A stretch of 64,000 nucleotides of DNA from Halosimplex aquaticum (lineage in GTDB: Archaea > Halobacteriota > Halobacteria > Halobacteriales > Haloarculaceae). Location of the stretch: NCBI RefSeq assembly GCF_028747785.1, contig NZ_CP118158.1, positions 186,001-250,000 on the forward strand, given 5' to 3'. A model generated the notes under the pieces. The model saw only the letters and a list, made by a program, of their open reading frames with translations, was not told where the DNA came from and made no database searches. The first letter of the stretch is position 1, and the number at the start of each line of letters is the position of its first letter. A program made the translations under genes and the position numbers. Positions 26,437-35,378 of the stretch are shown piece after piece.

Positions 26437-27732
26437 CTACCAGCTGACCGAGTGGTACTCGGGGACGTCGTCGGCGACCTCGGGGACGGTCCCGACGGGG
26501 TCGCAGACGGGCGTGTCCTCCAGTCGCGTCGTCAGTTCGGGGCGCGCGCAGTTGTTGGCGAACACGACGACGTCGGCCCGGTCCAGGAACGAGTCGGGGT
26601 CCGAGACCAGGCGGTCTGTCAGGTCGGGCATCGTCTTGTCGAGGTAGTCGCGGTTCGAGCCGACCGCCTCGGAGGGGTCGAGACCGTCCGCGTAGAACAG
26701 CACCTCGTCGTCGAGCTGCTTGGCGAGCCGCAGGCCGGGGCTGTTGCGCATGTCGGTCGTGTCGGACTTGAACGCGATGCCGACGATGCCGACGGTCGAC
26801 CCGTCGACGGACTCGACGCGGTCGCGGACGCGCTCGATGTGCGCGTCGTTGCTCTCGGGGATGCTGTCGAGCAGGGGCGCGGAGACGCCGTTGTCCTCCG
26901 CGATGGTCGCGATGGCCCGCGAGTCCTTCGGCAGGCACGACCCGCCGAAGGCGAAGCCGGGGTCGAGGTACTGCTCGGAGACGTTGAGCTTCCGGTCGCT
27001 CTGGACGAGATCCATCAGTTCGCGGCCGTCGACGCCCGCCGCGGAGGCGAGCGACCCCACCTCGTTGGCGAAGCAGATCTTCAGCGCGTGGAAGGCGTTG
27101 TTGACCATCTTGAGCGACTCGGCCTCCTCCGGGGCGACCGTGCGCACCTCGCCGTCGAGGCCGAGCGTCCGGTAGAGGTTCACCAGGTCCTCGGCGGCGT
27201 CGCCCTCGAAGGTCCCGACGACGACGTACGGCGGGTCGAAGAAGTCGTCCATCGCCGCGCCCTCGCGCAGGAACTCGGGGTTGACCGCGAAGTCGACGTC
27301 GGTCCCCTCCGCGGTCTTCGAGTCCATGTACTCGCGCAGGCTGCGCGTCGTCGAGGGCGGGACGGTGCTGCGGACGACGACCCGGTGGTTCCCCTTCTCG
27401 TCGACCGCCTCGACCATGGAGTCGACCACGTTGTAGAGGTTCGTCGTACTCAACTGGCCCGTGTCGTCCAGCGGCGTGCCGACCGTCAGGAACGAGACGG
27501 ACGAGTCCAGCACGGCCGCGGTGGCGTCGGTCGTCGCTTCGATGCGTTCCTCGGCCACGCCCTCGGCGATCGCCTCGCCGACGCCCGGCTCCTCGATCGG
27601 CGATTCCCCTCCGGCGACGGTCTCGACTTTCTCCGGGTTCACGTCCACCCCGACGACCTCGTGACCCTCGCGCGCCAGACAGGCGGTCATCACGCAGCCG
27701 ACGTATCCCAGACCGAACACTGATACCTTCAT
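26437..27732 (-). CDS. UDP-glucose/GDP-mannose 6-dehydrogenase family
   Basis: 431 aa. N-terminal NAD-binding motif VFGLGYVG; the catalytic Cys lies in AFGGSCLPKDSRAI, which resembles AlgD-type GDP-mannose dehydrogenases as well as UDP-sugar dehydrogenases (AglM in Haloferax). Two-step NAD+-dependent oxidation of a sugar nucleotide gives a uronic acid, which would provide acidic residues for the cell-surface glycan. First gene of the minus-strand run; its 5' end faces the divergent beta-helix gene across 240 bases. Confidence 0.88.
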   Translation of the reverse strand: MKVSVFGLGYVGCVMTACLAREGHEVVGVDVNPEKVETVAGGESPIEEPGVGEAIAEGVAEERIEATTDATAAVLDSSVSFLTVGTPLDDTGQLSTTNLYNVVDSMVEAVDEKGNHRVVVRSTVPPSTTRSLREYMDSKTAEGTDVDFAVNPEFLREGAAMDDFFDPPYVVVGTFEGDAAEDLVNLYRTLGLDGEVRTVAPEEAESLKMVNNAFHALKICFANEVGSLASAAGVDGRELMDLVQSDRKLNVSEQYLDPGFAFGGSCLPKDSRAIATIAEDNGVSAPLLDSIPESNDAHIERVRDRVESVDGSTVGIVGIAFKSDTTDMRNSPGLRLAKQLDDEVLFYADGLDPSEAVGSNRDYLDKTMPDLTDRLVSDPDSFLDRADVVVFANNCARPELTTRLEDTPVCDPVGTVPEVADDVPEYHSVSW

Positions 27733-27972
27733 CGACCGACACCTCGCCCGATTCGCGCTTTGTTATCCCCGCCTTATCGGCCGTAGCGGCCGCCTGACGC
27801 CCTCCTGGCGAATCCGTCTGAGAGGCGAGGTGAGACCGCCGACCGCTCTCGACGCGTTCCGGGGCGCTGCCGCTGACAGCTCCCGATCCCGGTCGCGTCG
27901 GCGACCCCTAGGCGGCGGCTGCGAGTGGTACCAGCGTCATAACAATTAGCGGGAGGGAGGTAATAGCAACGA

Positions 27973-29481
27973 ATGCCTGCTGAAGAGCGGACGAGACGCG
28001 GCTTCTTGCGCGCCGGTATCGCTGCAGCGGTGGCCGCGGGACTCGCCGGGTGCCGCTCGGACGGCGAGGAGACGGTGGAACCGACACCGCCCGAGACGGA
28101 GACGCCCACCGACCCCGCTCCCACCGAGACAGAGCCCTCCACGCCGACCCCGTCGCCCTCCCCGACCCCGGTCCCCGAGATCGTCGAGCGCTACGGCGAG
28201 CGCTACGACTCGATCGTCAACGTCGCCCAGGCCGCGAGCGGCGACTCGTCGGTCGGCGAGGTCGTCGCGGAGGGCATCAACACGGACGACACCCTCCTGT
28301 ACTTCCCGACGGGCGAGTACGAGCTCCCCGAGCTGCGCGTCAGGGACGTCCGCAACGTCGGCCTCGCCTCCCTGCCCAGAGACGACGCCGTCATCAGGCC
28401 CGCGGTCCCGCGGGATGACTTCCGGGAGGCGTTCATCGACTTCCGGGACGTCTCGGACGTGCTCCTCGAAGGGATCACGTTCGATTACACCGAGCCGGGG
28501 TACGGCGGTTCGCTCAGACTGGTCACGCACGGGAACTTCATCGCCAGGGACCTCCGGACGAAGGGGAAACTCCCCGACACCGACAAGAGCCGCAAGCACG
28601 TCGCCTACCGCTTCGACGTCCAGGACGAGGAGGGGATCGGCCTCGTCGAGCGGATCGTGGCGCGCGACGGCGGCCACGACGGGGGCAACGGCGTCGGTAT
28701 CTTCGTCGGGAAGGACCACGCCGGGACGGTGACGTTCCGCGACTGCGAGGTCGCGAACTTCCCGAACAACGGCCTCTACGCGTCGGCGCCGGGCGCCGAC
28801 TACGACGGCTATCGCGGCGCCAACGGGGCGGTCCACGTCCGGGGCGGTCGCTACGAGAACAACAACATCGCGAACATCCGCATCGGGTCGACGGGGTCGA
28901 CGGTCAGACACGCGACCGTCGTCGTCGACAAGGTCCCGCCGACCATCTCCGAGAGCGATCTGAACGTCCGCGGCATCCGCCTGCGGGCGCGCAACGGGCA
29001 GGTGGTCGAGGACTGCGACATCCGCATCGGCGAGGACGCCGGCGAGGGGTTCGGCGCCATCTCCTATCACCCCGACCACGGGAGCTCGACGATCAAGAAC
29101 ACGCGGATACAGGTCGACCGCGACGACTTCAGCGCGATCGACGCGACGCACGCCAACGGGGGCGGGACGGAGGCCCCCCTCACGTTCGAGAACGTGACGA
29201 TCACTGGGAAGGCGGCCGAGGGAGCGACCGTCGACATCGCCGACCGCCACGGGACGACGTTCCGGAACTGCAAGATCGAACAGACCGGCGCCGACCGCGA
29301 GGGGATCGTCTTCACGAACTCCGAGGACTGCCTCGTCGCCAACTCGACGATCAGGGTGACCGGCGACCCGATCGAGTTGAACGACTCGACGGTCGACCGG
29401 AAGGCCCTCACGCTCGGGACTCCGTCCGTACCCGACGGGCCCGAACCGGGCGCCAGCAGTGGCGGACAGACCGACACCTGA
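27973..29481 (+). CDS. Tat lipoprotein with right-handed parallel beta-helix (paralogue of 5834-7381)
   Basis: 502 aa with RRGFLRAG Tat signal, lipobox ending LAGC, a Thr/Pro-rich linker (about residues 35-68), then a beta-helix with repeated short coils. Shares VARDGGHDGG, CEVANFPNNGLYASAPG and VRGGRYENNN with the minus-strand gene at 5834. Strong purine-rich leader GGGAGGGAGG (27951-27960) before ATG 27973. Likely a surface polysaccharide-binding or -cleaving protein tied to the glycan made by the neighbouring enzymes. Confidence 0.85.
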   Translation: MPAEERTRRGFLRAGIAAAVAAGLAGCRSDGEETVEPTPPETETPTDPAPTETEPSTPTPSPSPTPVPEIVERYGERYDSIVNVAQAASGDSSVGEVVAEGINTDDTLLYFPTGEYELPELRVRDVRNVGLASLPRDDAVIRPAVPRDDFREAFIDFRDVSDVLLEGITFDYTEPGYGGSLRLVTHGNFIARDLRTKGKLPDTDKSRKHVAYRFDVQDEEGIGLVERIVARDGGHDGGNGVGIFVGKDHAGTVTFRDCEVANFPNNGLYASAPGADYDGYRGANGAVHVRGGRYENNNIANIRIGSTGSTVRHATVVVDKVPPTISESDLNVRGIRLRARNGQVVEDCDIRIGEDAGEGFGAISYHPDHGSSTIKNTRIQVDRDDFSAIDATHANGGGTEAPLTFENVTITGKAAEGATVDIADRHGTTFRNCKIEQTGADREGIVFTNSEDCLVANSTIRVTGDPIELNDSTVDRKALTLGTPSVPDGPEPGASSGGQTDT

Positions 29482-29803
29482 GGTTTTCAAACGCCGTCTC
29501 GCCGCAGGCCGTTTCGTCGTGACTGCGGAACCCCACGCTGCCTCACATCTCGTCCAGGAGTACTCGGATACCGACGTGAAACGGGCGATAACCTGTGCTT
29601 ACTGGCTCCGTAACGTCCGATTTCCGGGCCGCCGCGTTTCGGTCGGTGCGGGCTCGCCGCCGGATCGGCTGCACGCGGTCCTGGAATATCGCGCACTCAC
29701 TGTAGCGCATCCGGTAGCCAACCGCAATCAATCCGCAACCAGGCGGTGAGTAACCGAAGGTAAACCCGCTCAAACCGCCCGCATCGAGCACCGTCCGCGC
29801 AAT
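29482..29803. other. Gene-free spacer upstream of the triple-repeat beta-helix gene
   Basis: About 320 bases with only short, shadow-like frames. Its last 100 bases resemble the spacer before the paralogue at 32252 (shared tccgcaacca and the box described separately). Nothing else seen. Confidence 0.4.
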
Positions 29804-29812
29804 TACCCTTTT
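29804..29812 (+). promoter_or_regulatory. TACCCTTTT promoter box
   Basis: TACCCTTTT lies 35 bases before ATG 29839. The identical box is 34 bases before the GTG of the paralogue (32218-32226), and both are followed by CAG and then CTTACC just ahead of the start. Conserved position suggests a core promoter shared by the two genes. Confidence 0.45.
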
Positions 29813-29838
29813 AGCAGTAGATGCGGCTTACCCGGAAC

Positions 29839-31872
29839 ATGGGCAACGGTAACCAGAACGAACCGGACAGTAAGAACGAACCTACCGGACGTAACGGCCG
29901 ATTACCGGGCGGCCGTGGGTCCGGTCGCCGCTCGTTTCTGAAGGCGGCCGGCGGGGCGGCTGCGCTGCCGCTGCTCGCCCGGAGGGCGAGTAGCGCGCCG
30001 ACGGCGCACCACCTCGAGATCGTCTCGACGGAGGGAACGAGCGAGACCAACGACCTCGACGTGGCCTACGAGTTCACGACGACCGGCGAGATCACGCCCG
30101 ACGCGGACAACGGGCTCAACTCGGCCGAGGAGAACGACTCGGTGAGCCAGAACAGCGACGGCACGTGGACGGCCACGGGCAAGACCGGCAACGGCTTCGG
30201 CGACGCGTTCACGTTCGAAGGGTCGGTCACTGGCTTCTCCGCGCAGGGCGCCTACGAGCTGATCCTCGACGGCACCACCGTGACGGCCGACGACCTCGTC
30301 TCGGACCCCCGCCACCACATCGAGGTGCTCACGACGCAGGACCCCTGCGAACTGGACTACACGTTCACGACGACCGGCGAGATCACCAAGGACACGGACA
30401 ACGGACAGAACTCCGCGGCCGGAAACGACTCGGTCACGCAGAACAGCGACGGCACGTGGACCGCGGACGGCTACACGGGCAACGGCTACGGCGACGCCTA
30501 CTACTTCGAGGGCGACCTCGTCGACTTCGGGCCGGTCGAGGACTTCGTCGAGATCTACGTCGACGGCTCGAAGATCGACCTCTCGCAGTTCGAACCCCAG
30601 CGTCACCACATCGAGGTGATCACGACGCAGGACCCCTGCGAACTGGACTACACGTTCACGACGACCGGCGAGATCACCAAGGACACGGACAACGGGCAGA
30701 ACTCCGCGAGCGGGAACGACTCCGTGAGCCAGAACAGCGACGGCACGTGGACCGCGGACGGCTACACGGGCAACGGCTACGGCGACGCCTACTACTTCGA
30801 GGGCGAACTGACCGCCTTCGGTCCTGTCGAGAGCTTCGTCGAGGTGTACGTCGACGGCTCGCAGATCGACCTCAGCCAGTACGAGACGACCGACGACACC
30901 ACCAGTAGCGGGTCGGCGTCCGAGACCCTGGGCGGCGGCGAGGGGTACGCGAACACGGTCCCCCGCTCGGAGGCCGACGTCGTGGTCTCCACGCTCGACG
31001 AGCTGATGGACGCGTTCGATTCGGCGTCGAGCGGCGACGTCGTCTACGTCGCGGGCGACGCGACCATCGACGCCTCGTCGGTGACGGGCACCGACAACCT
31101 GGTCGTCCCCGCGGGCGTGACGCTCGCCTCGGACCGGGGCATCGACGGCGCGCCCGGCGGCCGGATCAAGACCGACGTGATCGACTACTCGCACATGATG
31201 TCCGCGGAGCGCAACGCGCGCGTGACGGGCGTCCGGATCACGGGCCCCGGCTGGGAGTACGTCGAGTACAGCAAGCCAGTCTCCAGCGGCCTCACGGTCG
31301 ACGGCTCCGGCGTCGAGATCGACAACGTGGAGGTGTACGGCTTCAGCCACGCGGGCATCAAGCTCAACGCCTCGGCGCACGTCCACCACAGCCACATCCA
31401 CCACAACTCGATGGACGGCCTCGGCTACGGGATCATGTGCTACGGCGGGCAGGACACCCTCGTCGAGTACAACCGCTTTAACTACAACCGCCACTGCGTC
31501 GCGAACGAGGGCACCGCCGGCTACGAGGTCCGCTACAATCACTTCGGCGGGAAGACGATCGCCTACCAGGTCGGCACTCACCGCCCCGGCGGGACCACGC
31601 TCAGCATCCACCACAACACGTTCGTCCCGACGAAGCACCTGAACGACGGCGTCGACCCGAGCTGTCACGTCACCATCCGCGGCGTCCCGGACGACGTGGC
31701 GGACATCCACCACAACTGGTTCCACAACCCGAAGGAACCGCTCGACAGCCCGGACATGTGGACCAACGAGGCCATCGTCCAGGCCCACGTCGACGAGTGG
31801 AGCAACGTCGAGTACGGCAACAACCACTACGGCTCGGACGAACCGTCCTCGGACATCGGCTGTCCGCGGTAG
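29839..31872 (+). CDS. Tat-exported beta-helix protein with three N-terminal repeats
   Basis: 677 aa from ATG 29839, chosen because it aligns with the paralogue start and leader; ATG 29821 is possible. Tat signal SGRRSFLKAAGGAAALP. Three tandem domains of about 97-102 aa (about residues 57-350), each with TTTGEIT, NDSV, QNSDGTWTA and a terminal beta pair. A short Ser/Thr linker leads to a right-handed beta-helix (about 400-677) resembling polysaccharide lyases, with HHSHIHHNSMDGLGYG and IHHNWFHNPKEP. No lipobox, so it is secreted or wall-associated. Likely binds and cleaves or organises the surface glycan. The paralogue 32252-33736 has only one repeat. Confidence 0.82.
   Translation: MGNGNQNEPDSKNEPTGRNGRLPGGRGSGRRSFLKAAGGAAALPLLARRASSAPTAHHLEIVSTEGTSETNDLDVAYEFTTTGEITPDADNGLNSAEENDSVSQNSDGTWTATGKTGNGFGDAFTFEGSVTGFSAQGAYELILDGTTVTADDLVSDPRHHIEVLTTQDPCELDYTFTTTGEITKDTDNGQNSAAGNDSVTQNSDGTWTADGYTGNGYGDAYYFEGDLVDFGPVEDFVEIYVDGSKIDLSQFEPQRHHIEVITTQDPCELDYTFTTTGEITKDTDNGQNSASGNDSVSQNSDGTWTADGYTGNGYGDAYYFEGELTAFGPVESFVEVYVDGSQIDLSQYETTDDTTSSGSASETLGGGEGYANTVPRSEADVVVSTLDELMDAFDSASSGDVVYVAGDATIDASSVTGTDNLVVPAGVTLASDRGIDGAPGGRIKTDVIDYSHMMSAERNARVTGVRITGPGWEYVEYSKPVSSGLTVDGSGVEIDNVEVYGFSHAGIKLNASAHVHHSHIHHNSMDGLGYGIMCYGGQDTLVEYNRFNYNRHCVANEGTAGYEVRYNHFGGKTIAYQVGTHRPGGTTLSIHHNTFVPTKHLNDGVDPSCHVTIRGVPDDVADIHHNWFHNPKEPLDSPDMWTNEAIVQAHVDEWSNVEYGNNHYGSDEPSSDIGCPR
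30007..30888 (+). repeat. Three tandem domain-coding repeats (306, 291 and 285 bp)
   Basis: Units begin at 30007, 30313 and 30604 (CACCACATCGAGGT-like). Units 2 and 3 are nearly identical at the DNA level, so their duplication is recent or is being homogenised. Unit 1 is more diverged. Confidence 0.85.
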
Positions 31873-32217
31873 GCTCACCGATTCTCGGTTCCGCGACTCC
31901 GGCCCCGGTCGGTCGTCGGCTCCGGCGTCTCCGACACGCCGCGACCCGGTGGTGTCGGACCCCTCGCAACTTCCCGCGCGCCCGGTCGTCGGCCACCGCG
32001 CTCCCGGCGTCCGTCTGCCTGCCGAGACCGCTCGCAAGTCCAGTAACCACGTCTTACTCGCCGCGAAACGGGCGATTTCCGGCGGCCGTGCGACCCGCCG
32101 GACCGCGCCCGTCGAGTAGGACATTCTCACGGAAGCGTGGTCCAGTCCGCAACCAACCAGGGGGTCCCCGCAGGTAAGCGGGCGGAACCCGCCCGTTTCC
32201 GGCATCGCTGCCGCAGA
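31873..32217. other. Gene-free spacer between beta-helix paralogues
   Basis: About 345 bases without a convincing gene. It contains a GC-rich palindromic stretch (agcgggcggaacccgcccg, about 32178-32196) and ends with the promoter box at 32218. Confidence 0.4.
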
Positions 32218-32226
32218 TACCCTTTT
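32218..32226 (+). promoter_or_regulatory. TACCCTTTT promoter box
   Basis: Same box and spacing (34 bases to GTG 32252) as at 29804-29812 before the paralogue. Confidence 0.45.
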
Positions 32227-32251
32227 CTCAGAAGCGGAAACTTACCGCGGT

Positions 32252-33736
32252 GTGGCGCTCAGTAATCAGGACGGAACCGCGGACGACGGATCGCAGACGA
32301 AGCATACCCGAGCGCAGGCGGAGCGTACCGGCGACCGGCGCGGCCGAACTGGTGGGTTCGGTCGGCGGTCGTTCCTCGGAGTGGCCGCCTCGGCAGCGGC
32401 CGTCCCGCTGCTCGGTGGGGCCGCACAGGCGGCCCCGGACGCGCGTCGCGTCGAGATCGTGAGCACCGGGCCGGAGCCGACCTCCTACGAGTTCACGGTG
32501 ACCGGGAAGATCGACCTGGTCAAGGGGACGACCGAGCGGAACGACGCCGTCACCGAGAACGACGACGGGTCGTGGACGGCGGCGGGACAGGTCGTCGACG
32601 GCGGACGCGACGCCTACACCGTCGCAGGGGAGATCACCGACTTCTCGCCAGAGAAGGGGGCGTTCGAACTCCGCGTCGACGGGAGCGCAGTCGACCCCGC
32701 TGCCGTCGGCGGCGAGTCCTCCGGTTCGTCCGACTCCGCCACCGAGGGCGGCGAGACCGCGGGCACGGCCGACCTCGAGTCGCCCGAACTGCTCGGCGGC
32801 GGCGACGGCTACCCGAACGCTGTCGCCGAGTCCGAGGCGGACGTCGTCGCCGCCACGCTCGACGAGCTCGAACAGGCGCTGAACGGCGCCAGCAGCGGCG
32901 ACGTCGTCTACGTCGCCGGCGACGCGACCATCGACGCGACCCCCGCGACCGGGACGGAGCGGCTGACGATCCCATCGGGCGTCACGCTCGCCTCGGACCG
33001 GGGCATCGACGGCGCGTCCGGCGGGGAGATCAAGACCGACGTGATCGACTGGGAAACCCTGCTGTGGGCCGAGAGCGACGCGCGCGTGACGGGCGTCCGC
33101 ATCACGGGCCCGCTCTCGGAGTACATCGAGTACAGCAAGCCGGTCTCTAGCGGGCTGACTGTCAAGGGCTCCGGCGTCGAGATCGACAACGTCGAAGCCT
33201 CCGGGTTCAGCCACTCCGCGATCAAACTCAACGCCTCGGCGCACGTCCACCACAGCTACGTCCACACGAACTCCATGGACGGCCTCGGCTACGGGATCAT
33301 GTGCTACGGCGGGCAGGACACTCTCGTCGAGTACAACCGCTTCGACTTCAACCGTCACTCGGTCGCCAACGAGGGCACCGCCGGCTACGAAGTCCGGTAC
33401 AACCGCTTCGAGGGCAAGGCGATCGCCTACCAGGTCGGGACGCATCGGCCGGGCGCGACGACCCTGAAGATCCACCACAACACGTTCATCCCGACGAAGC
33501 ACATCAACGACGGCGTCGACCCGAGCTGTCACGTGACGATTCGGGGCGTCCCGGACGACGTGGCGGACATCCACCACAACTGGTTCCACAACCCGAAGAA
33601 GCCCCTTGACTCGCCCGACATGTGGACCAACGAGGCCATCGTCCAGGCCCACGTCGACGAGTGGAGCAACGTCGAGTACAGCGACAACCACTACGGTCCC
33701 GACGAGCCGTCCGCCGACATCGGCTGCCCCCGGTAA
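32252..33736 (+). CDS. Tat-exported beta-helix protein with one N-terminal repeat
   Basis: 494 aa, GTG start. Tat signal FGRRSFLGVAASAAAVPLL without lipobox. One diverged repeat domain (about residues 68-152), an acidic Ser/Gly linker, then a beta-helix almost identical to that of the preceding gene: CHVTIRGVPDDVADIHHNWF and MWTNEAIVQAHVDEWSNVEY are shared, as is the ending DIGCPR. Tandem duplicate of 29839-31872; high similarity at the 3' end suggests gene conversion. Confidence 0.82.
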   Translation: MALSNQDGTADDGSQTKHTRAQAERTGDRRGRTGGFGRRSFLGVAASAAAVPLLGGAAQAAPDARRVEIVSTGPEPTSYEFTVTGKIDLVKGTTERNDAVTENDDGSWTAAGQVVDGGRDAYTVAGEITDFSPEKGAFELRVDGSAVDPAAVGGESSGSSDSATEGGETAGTADLESPELLGGGDGYPNAVAESEADVVAATLDELEQALNGASSGDVVYVAGDATIDATPATGTERLTIPSGVTLASDRGIDGASGGEIKTDVIDWETLLWAESDARVTGVRITGPLSEYIEYSKPVSSGLTVKGSGVEIDNVEASGFSHSAIKLNASAHVHHSYVHTNSMDGLGYGIMCYGGQDTLVEYNRFDFNRHSVANEGTAGYEVRYNRFEGKAIAYQVGTHRPGATTLKIHHNTFIPTKHINDGVDPSCHVTIRGVPDDVADIHHNWFHNPKKPLDSPDMWTNEAIVQAHVDEWSNVEYSDNHYGPDEPSADIGCPR

Positions 33737-33781
33737 GACGGCCGTACTCCTGAGCCACCGCCGGAGCTGACCCCTGCGGGG

Positions 33782-35095
33782 TCAGAGATACCCGAGTTCT
33801 TCGAGCCTGTTCGTCATGCGCTGTTCGGCGTCCTCCGAGATGTCGTCCTCGCCCAGTTCGCGCTCGCGCGCGACGTGTTCGTCGACCATGCCTTCGAGCC
33901 GCGCGGCCACGTCGGGATAGTCGTCGACCACGTTGTGCCGTTCCTTGGGGTCGGATTCGAGGTCGAACAGCTGGCGGACGTCGCGGTCGCGACCCGTGAC
34001 GAACTTCCAGCCGTCGTAGCGGACGCCGTCGAGCCAGCGCCCGCGCTCCTGCTCTGAGCCGACGCCGCGCATGTACGCCGGGCGGTGGTCGATCCGGCCG
34101 TCGAGCAGGTCCTGCCCCGACACGTCGGACGGCGAGTCGAGTCCGGCCGCCGACAGCAGCGTGGGGAAGACGTCGACCTGTCGGACCTGGTCGCCGACGC
34201 GACGGCCTTCGGGGACGCCCGGGCCAGCGAGGGCGAACGGCACGCGCGTCAGGTAGTCGTAGACGTGGTAGCTGTGACCGACCCGGTGGAAGGCGTTGGG
34301 GAAGTCGACGCCGCTGAACCGCCGCAGCGAGTTGTAGAAGTCCTCGAGTTCGATCCCGCTCTCGCGGAGCGACTCCTCGACGTCGCTGCGGACGTGTCTG
34401 GTGCGCTTGCCGGTGAGCGGGATCGGCACCTGGTTGAGGCCGATCACCGCGGCCTTGTGGCGGAGCGTCCCGTCGTGGATGGTCTCGCCGTGGTCGCCGG
34501 TGACCGCGACGATCGTCTCCGAGAGGTCGATCTCGTCCAGCAGGCGTTCCAGCTTCTCCGCGACGCCGCGCACGCTGGCGTCGTACTCGATCTCGTCGTC
34601 GGTGGCGTCCGGCGGCAGGTCTCGGTGAACGTGCGCCTCCCAGAGGTGGAGGTACTCGAACCAGGGGTCGGAGGCGGCCTCGACGTCGGCCCGGAACTCG
34701 TCGAACCAGTCGGTGTAGACGGTCCGGTCCCGCGTCCGGTACTCGTAGCTGTCGAAGCCGGCGTCCAGGCCGGTGTCGGCTGTGATGGGTCCCGTGACGT
34801 GCGCGTTGGTCTCGTACCCGGCGGCGTCGAACACCTCCGCCAGCGTCGTCACGTCGTCTTCGAGCGTGAAGTCGCGCAGCGAGAGGACGCCGTGGTCCGG
34901 CGGGTAGTCGCCCGTCATGTAACTCGAGACACAGGGCGTCGTCGAGGAGGCCGCCGCGATCATCGTGTCGAAGGCCGTGCCCTCCCGCTCGAAGAACTCG
35001 AAGAACGGCTTCTCACAGCCGTGGTCCCCGAACGCGAAGTCGCTGCGGAGCGCGTCGACGCACACGAACAGCACGTTGGGGCGATCTGTGGTCAT
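33782..35095 (-). CDS. Sulfatase / alkaline-phosphatase-superfamily hydrolase
   Basis: 437 aa from ATG 35095 (MTTDRPNVLFVCVDALRSD); the 14 extra residues upstream are not typical. Metal-binding Asp in VDALRSD, a nucleophile region SSTTPCVSSYMTGDYP in place of the C/S-x-P-x-R sulfatase signature, and AVTGDHGETIHDG. No signal peptide, so it is probably cytoplasmic. It may remove or transfer sulfate or phosphate esters on glycan precursors. The lack of the canonical formylglycine Arg means true sulfatase activity is uncertain. Confidence 0.78.
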   Translation of the reverse strand: MTTDRPNVLFVCVDALRSDFAFGDHGCEKPFFEFFEREGTAFDTMIAAASSTTPCVSSYMTGDYPPDHGVLSLRDFTLEDDVTTLAEVFDAAGYETNAHVTGPITADTGLDAGFDSYEYRTRDRTVYTDWFDEFRADVEAASDPWFEYLHLWEAHVHRDLPPDATDDEIEYDASVRGVAEKLERLLDEIDLSETIVAVTGDHGETIHDGTLRHKAAVIGLNQVPIPLTGKRTRHVRSDVEESLRESGIELEDFYNSLRRFSGVDFPNAFHRVGHSYHVYDYLTRVPFALAGPGVPEGRRVGDQVRQVDVFPTLLSAAGLDSPSDVSGQDLLDGRIDHRPAYMRGVGSEQERGRWLDGVRYDGWKFVTGRDRDVRQLFDLESDPKERHNVVDDYPDVAARLEGMVDEHVARERELGEDDISEDAEQRMTNRLEELGYL

Positions 35096-35378
35096 GTGGG
35101 GTTCGACCGGGCTCTCGCAGTTAGATATGAAGCGCATACCGGGTGAGGAATCGCCGGACGCGAGGGTAACAGGTGTTTAACAACAGGGTGGCGACCGGAA
35201 CGGGCGAGTGATGACTCACGGACACGGAACCCGATTAGCGATCGGGCGGTGCGCTCCACGCAGCGGGGATCGAGCAGGGGCGATCCATCGACCGGGCCCG
35301 GTGGGCGCCCCACGGGGCCGCCGCCTCGCGTCGAATCGGCAGCCGACCGGACCGACCGGCGCGCACTCCTGACAGCGA

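Noticed and set aside
26452..27723. Long plus-strand open frame opposite the sugar-dehydrogenase gene, and similar long antisense frames opposite most GC-rich genes
   Set aside because: Shadows caused by high GC at third positions; they lack family motifs, while the opposite strand has clear ones.
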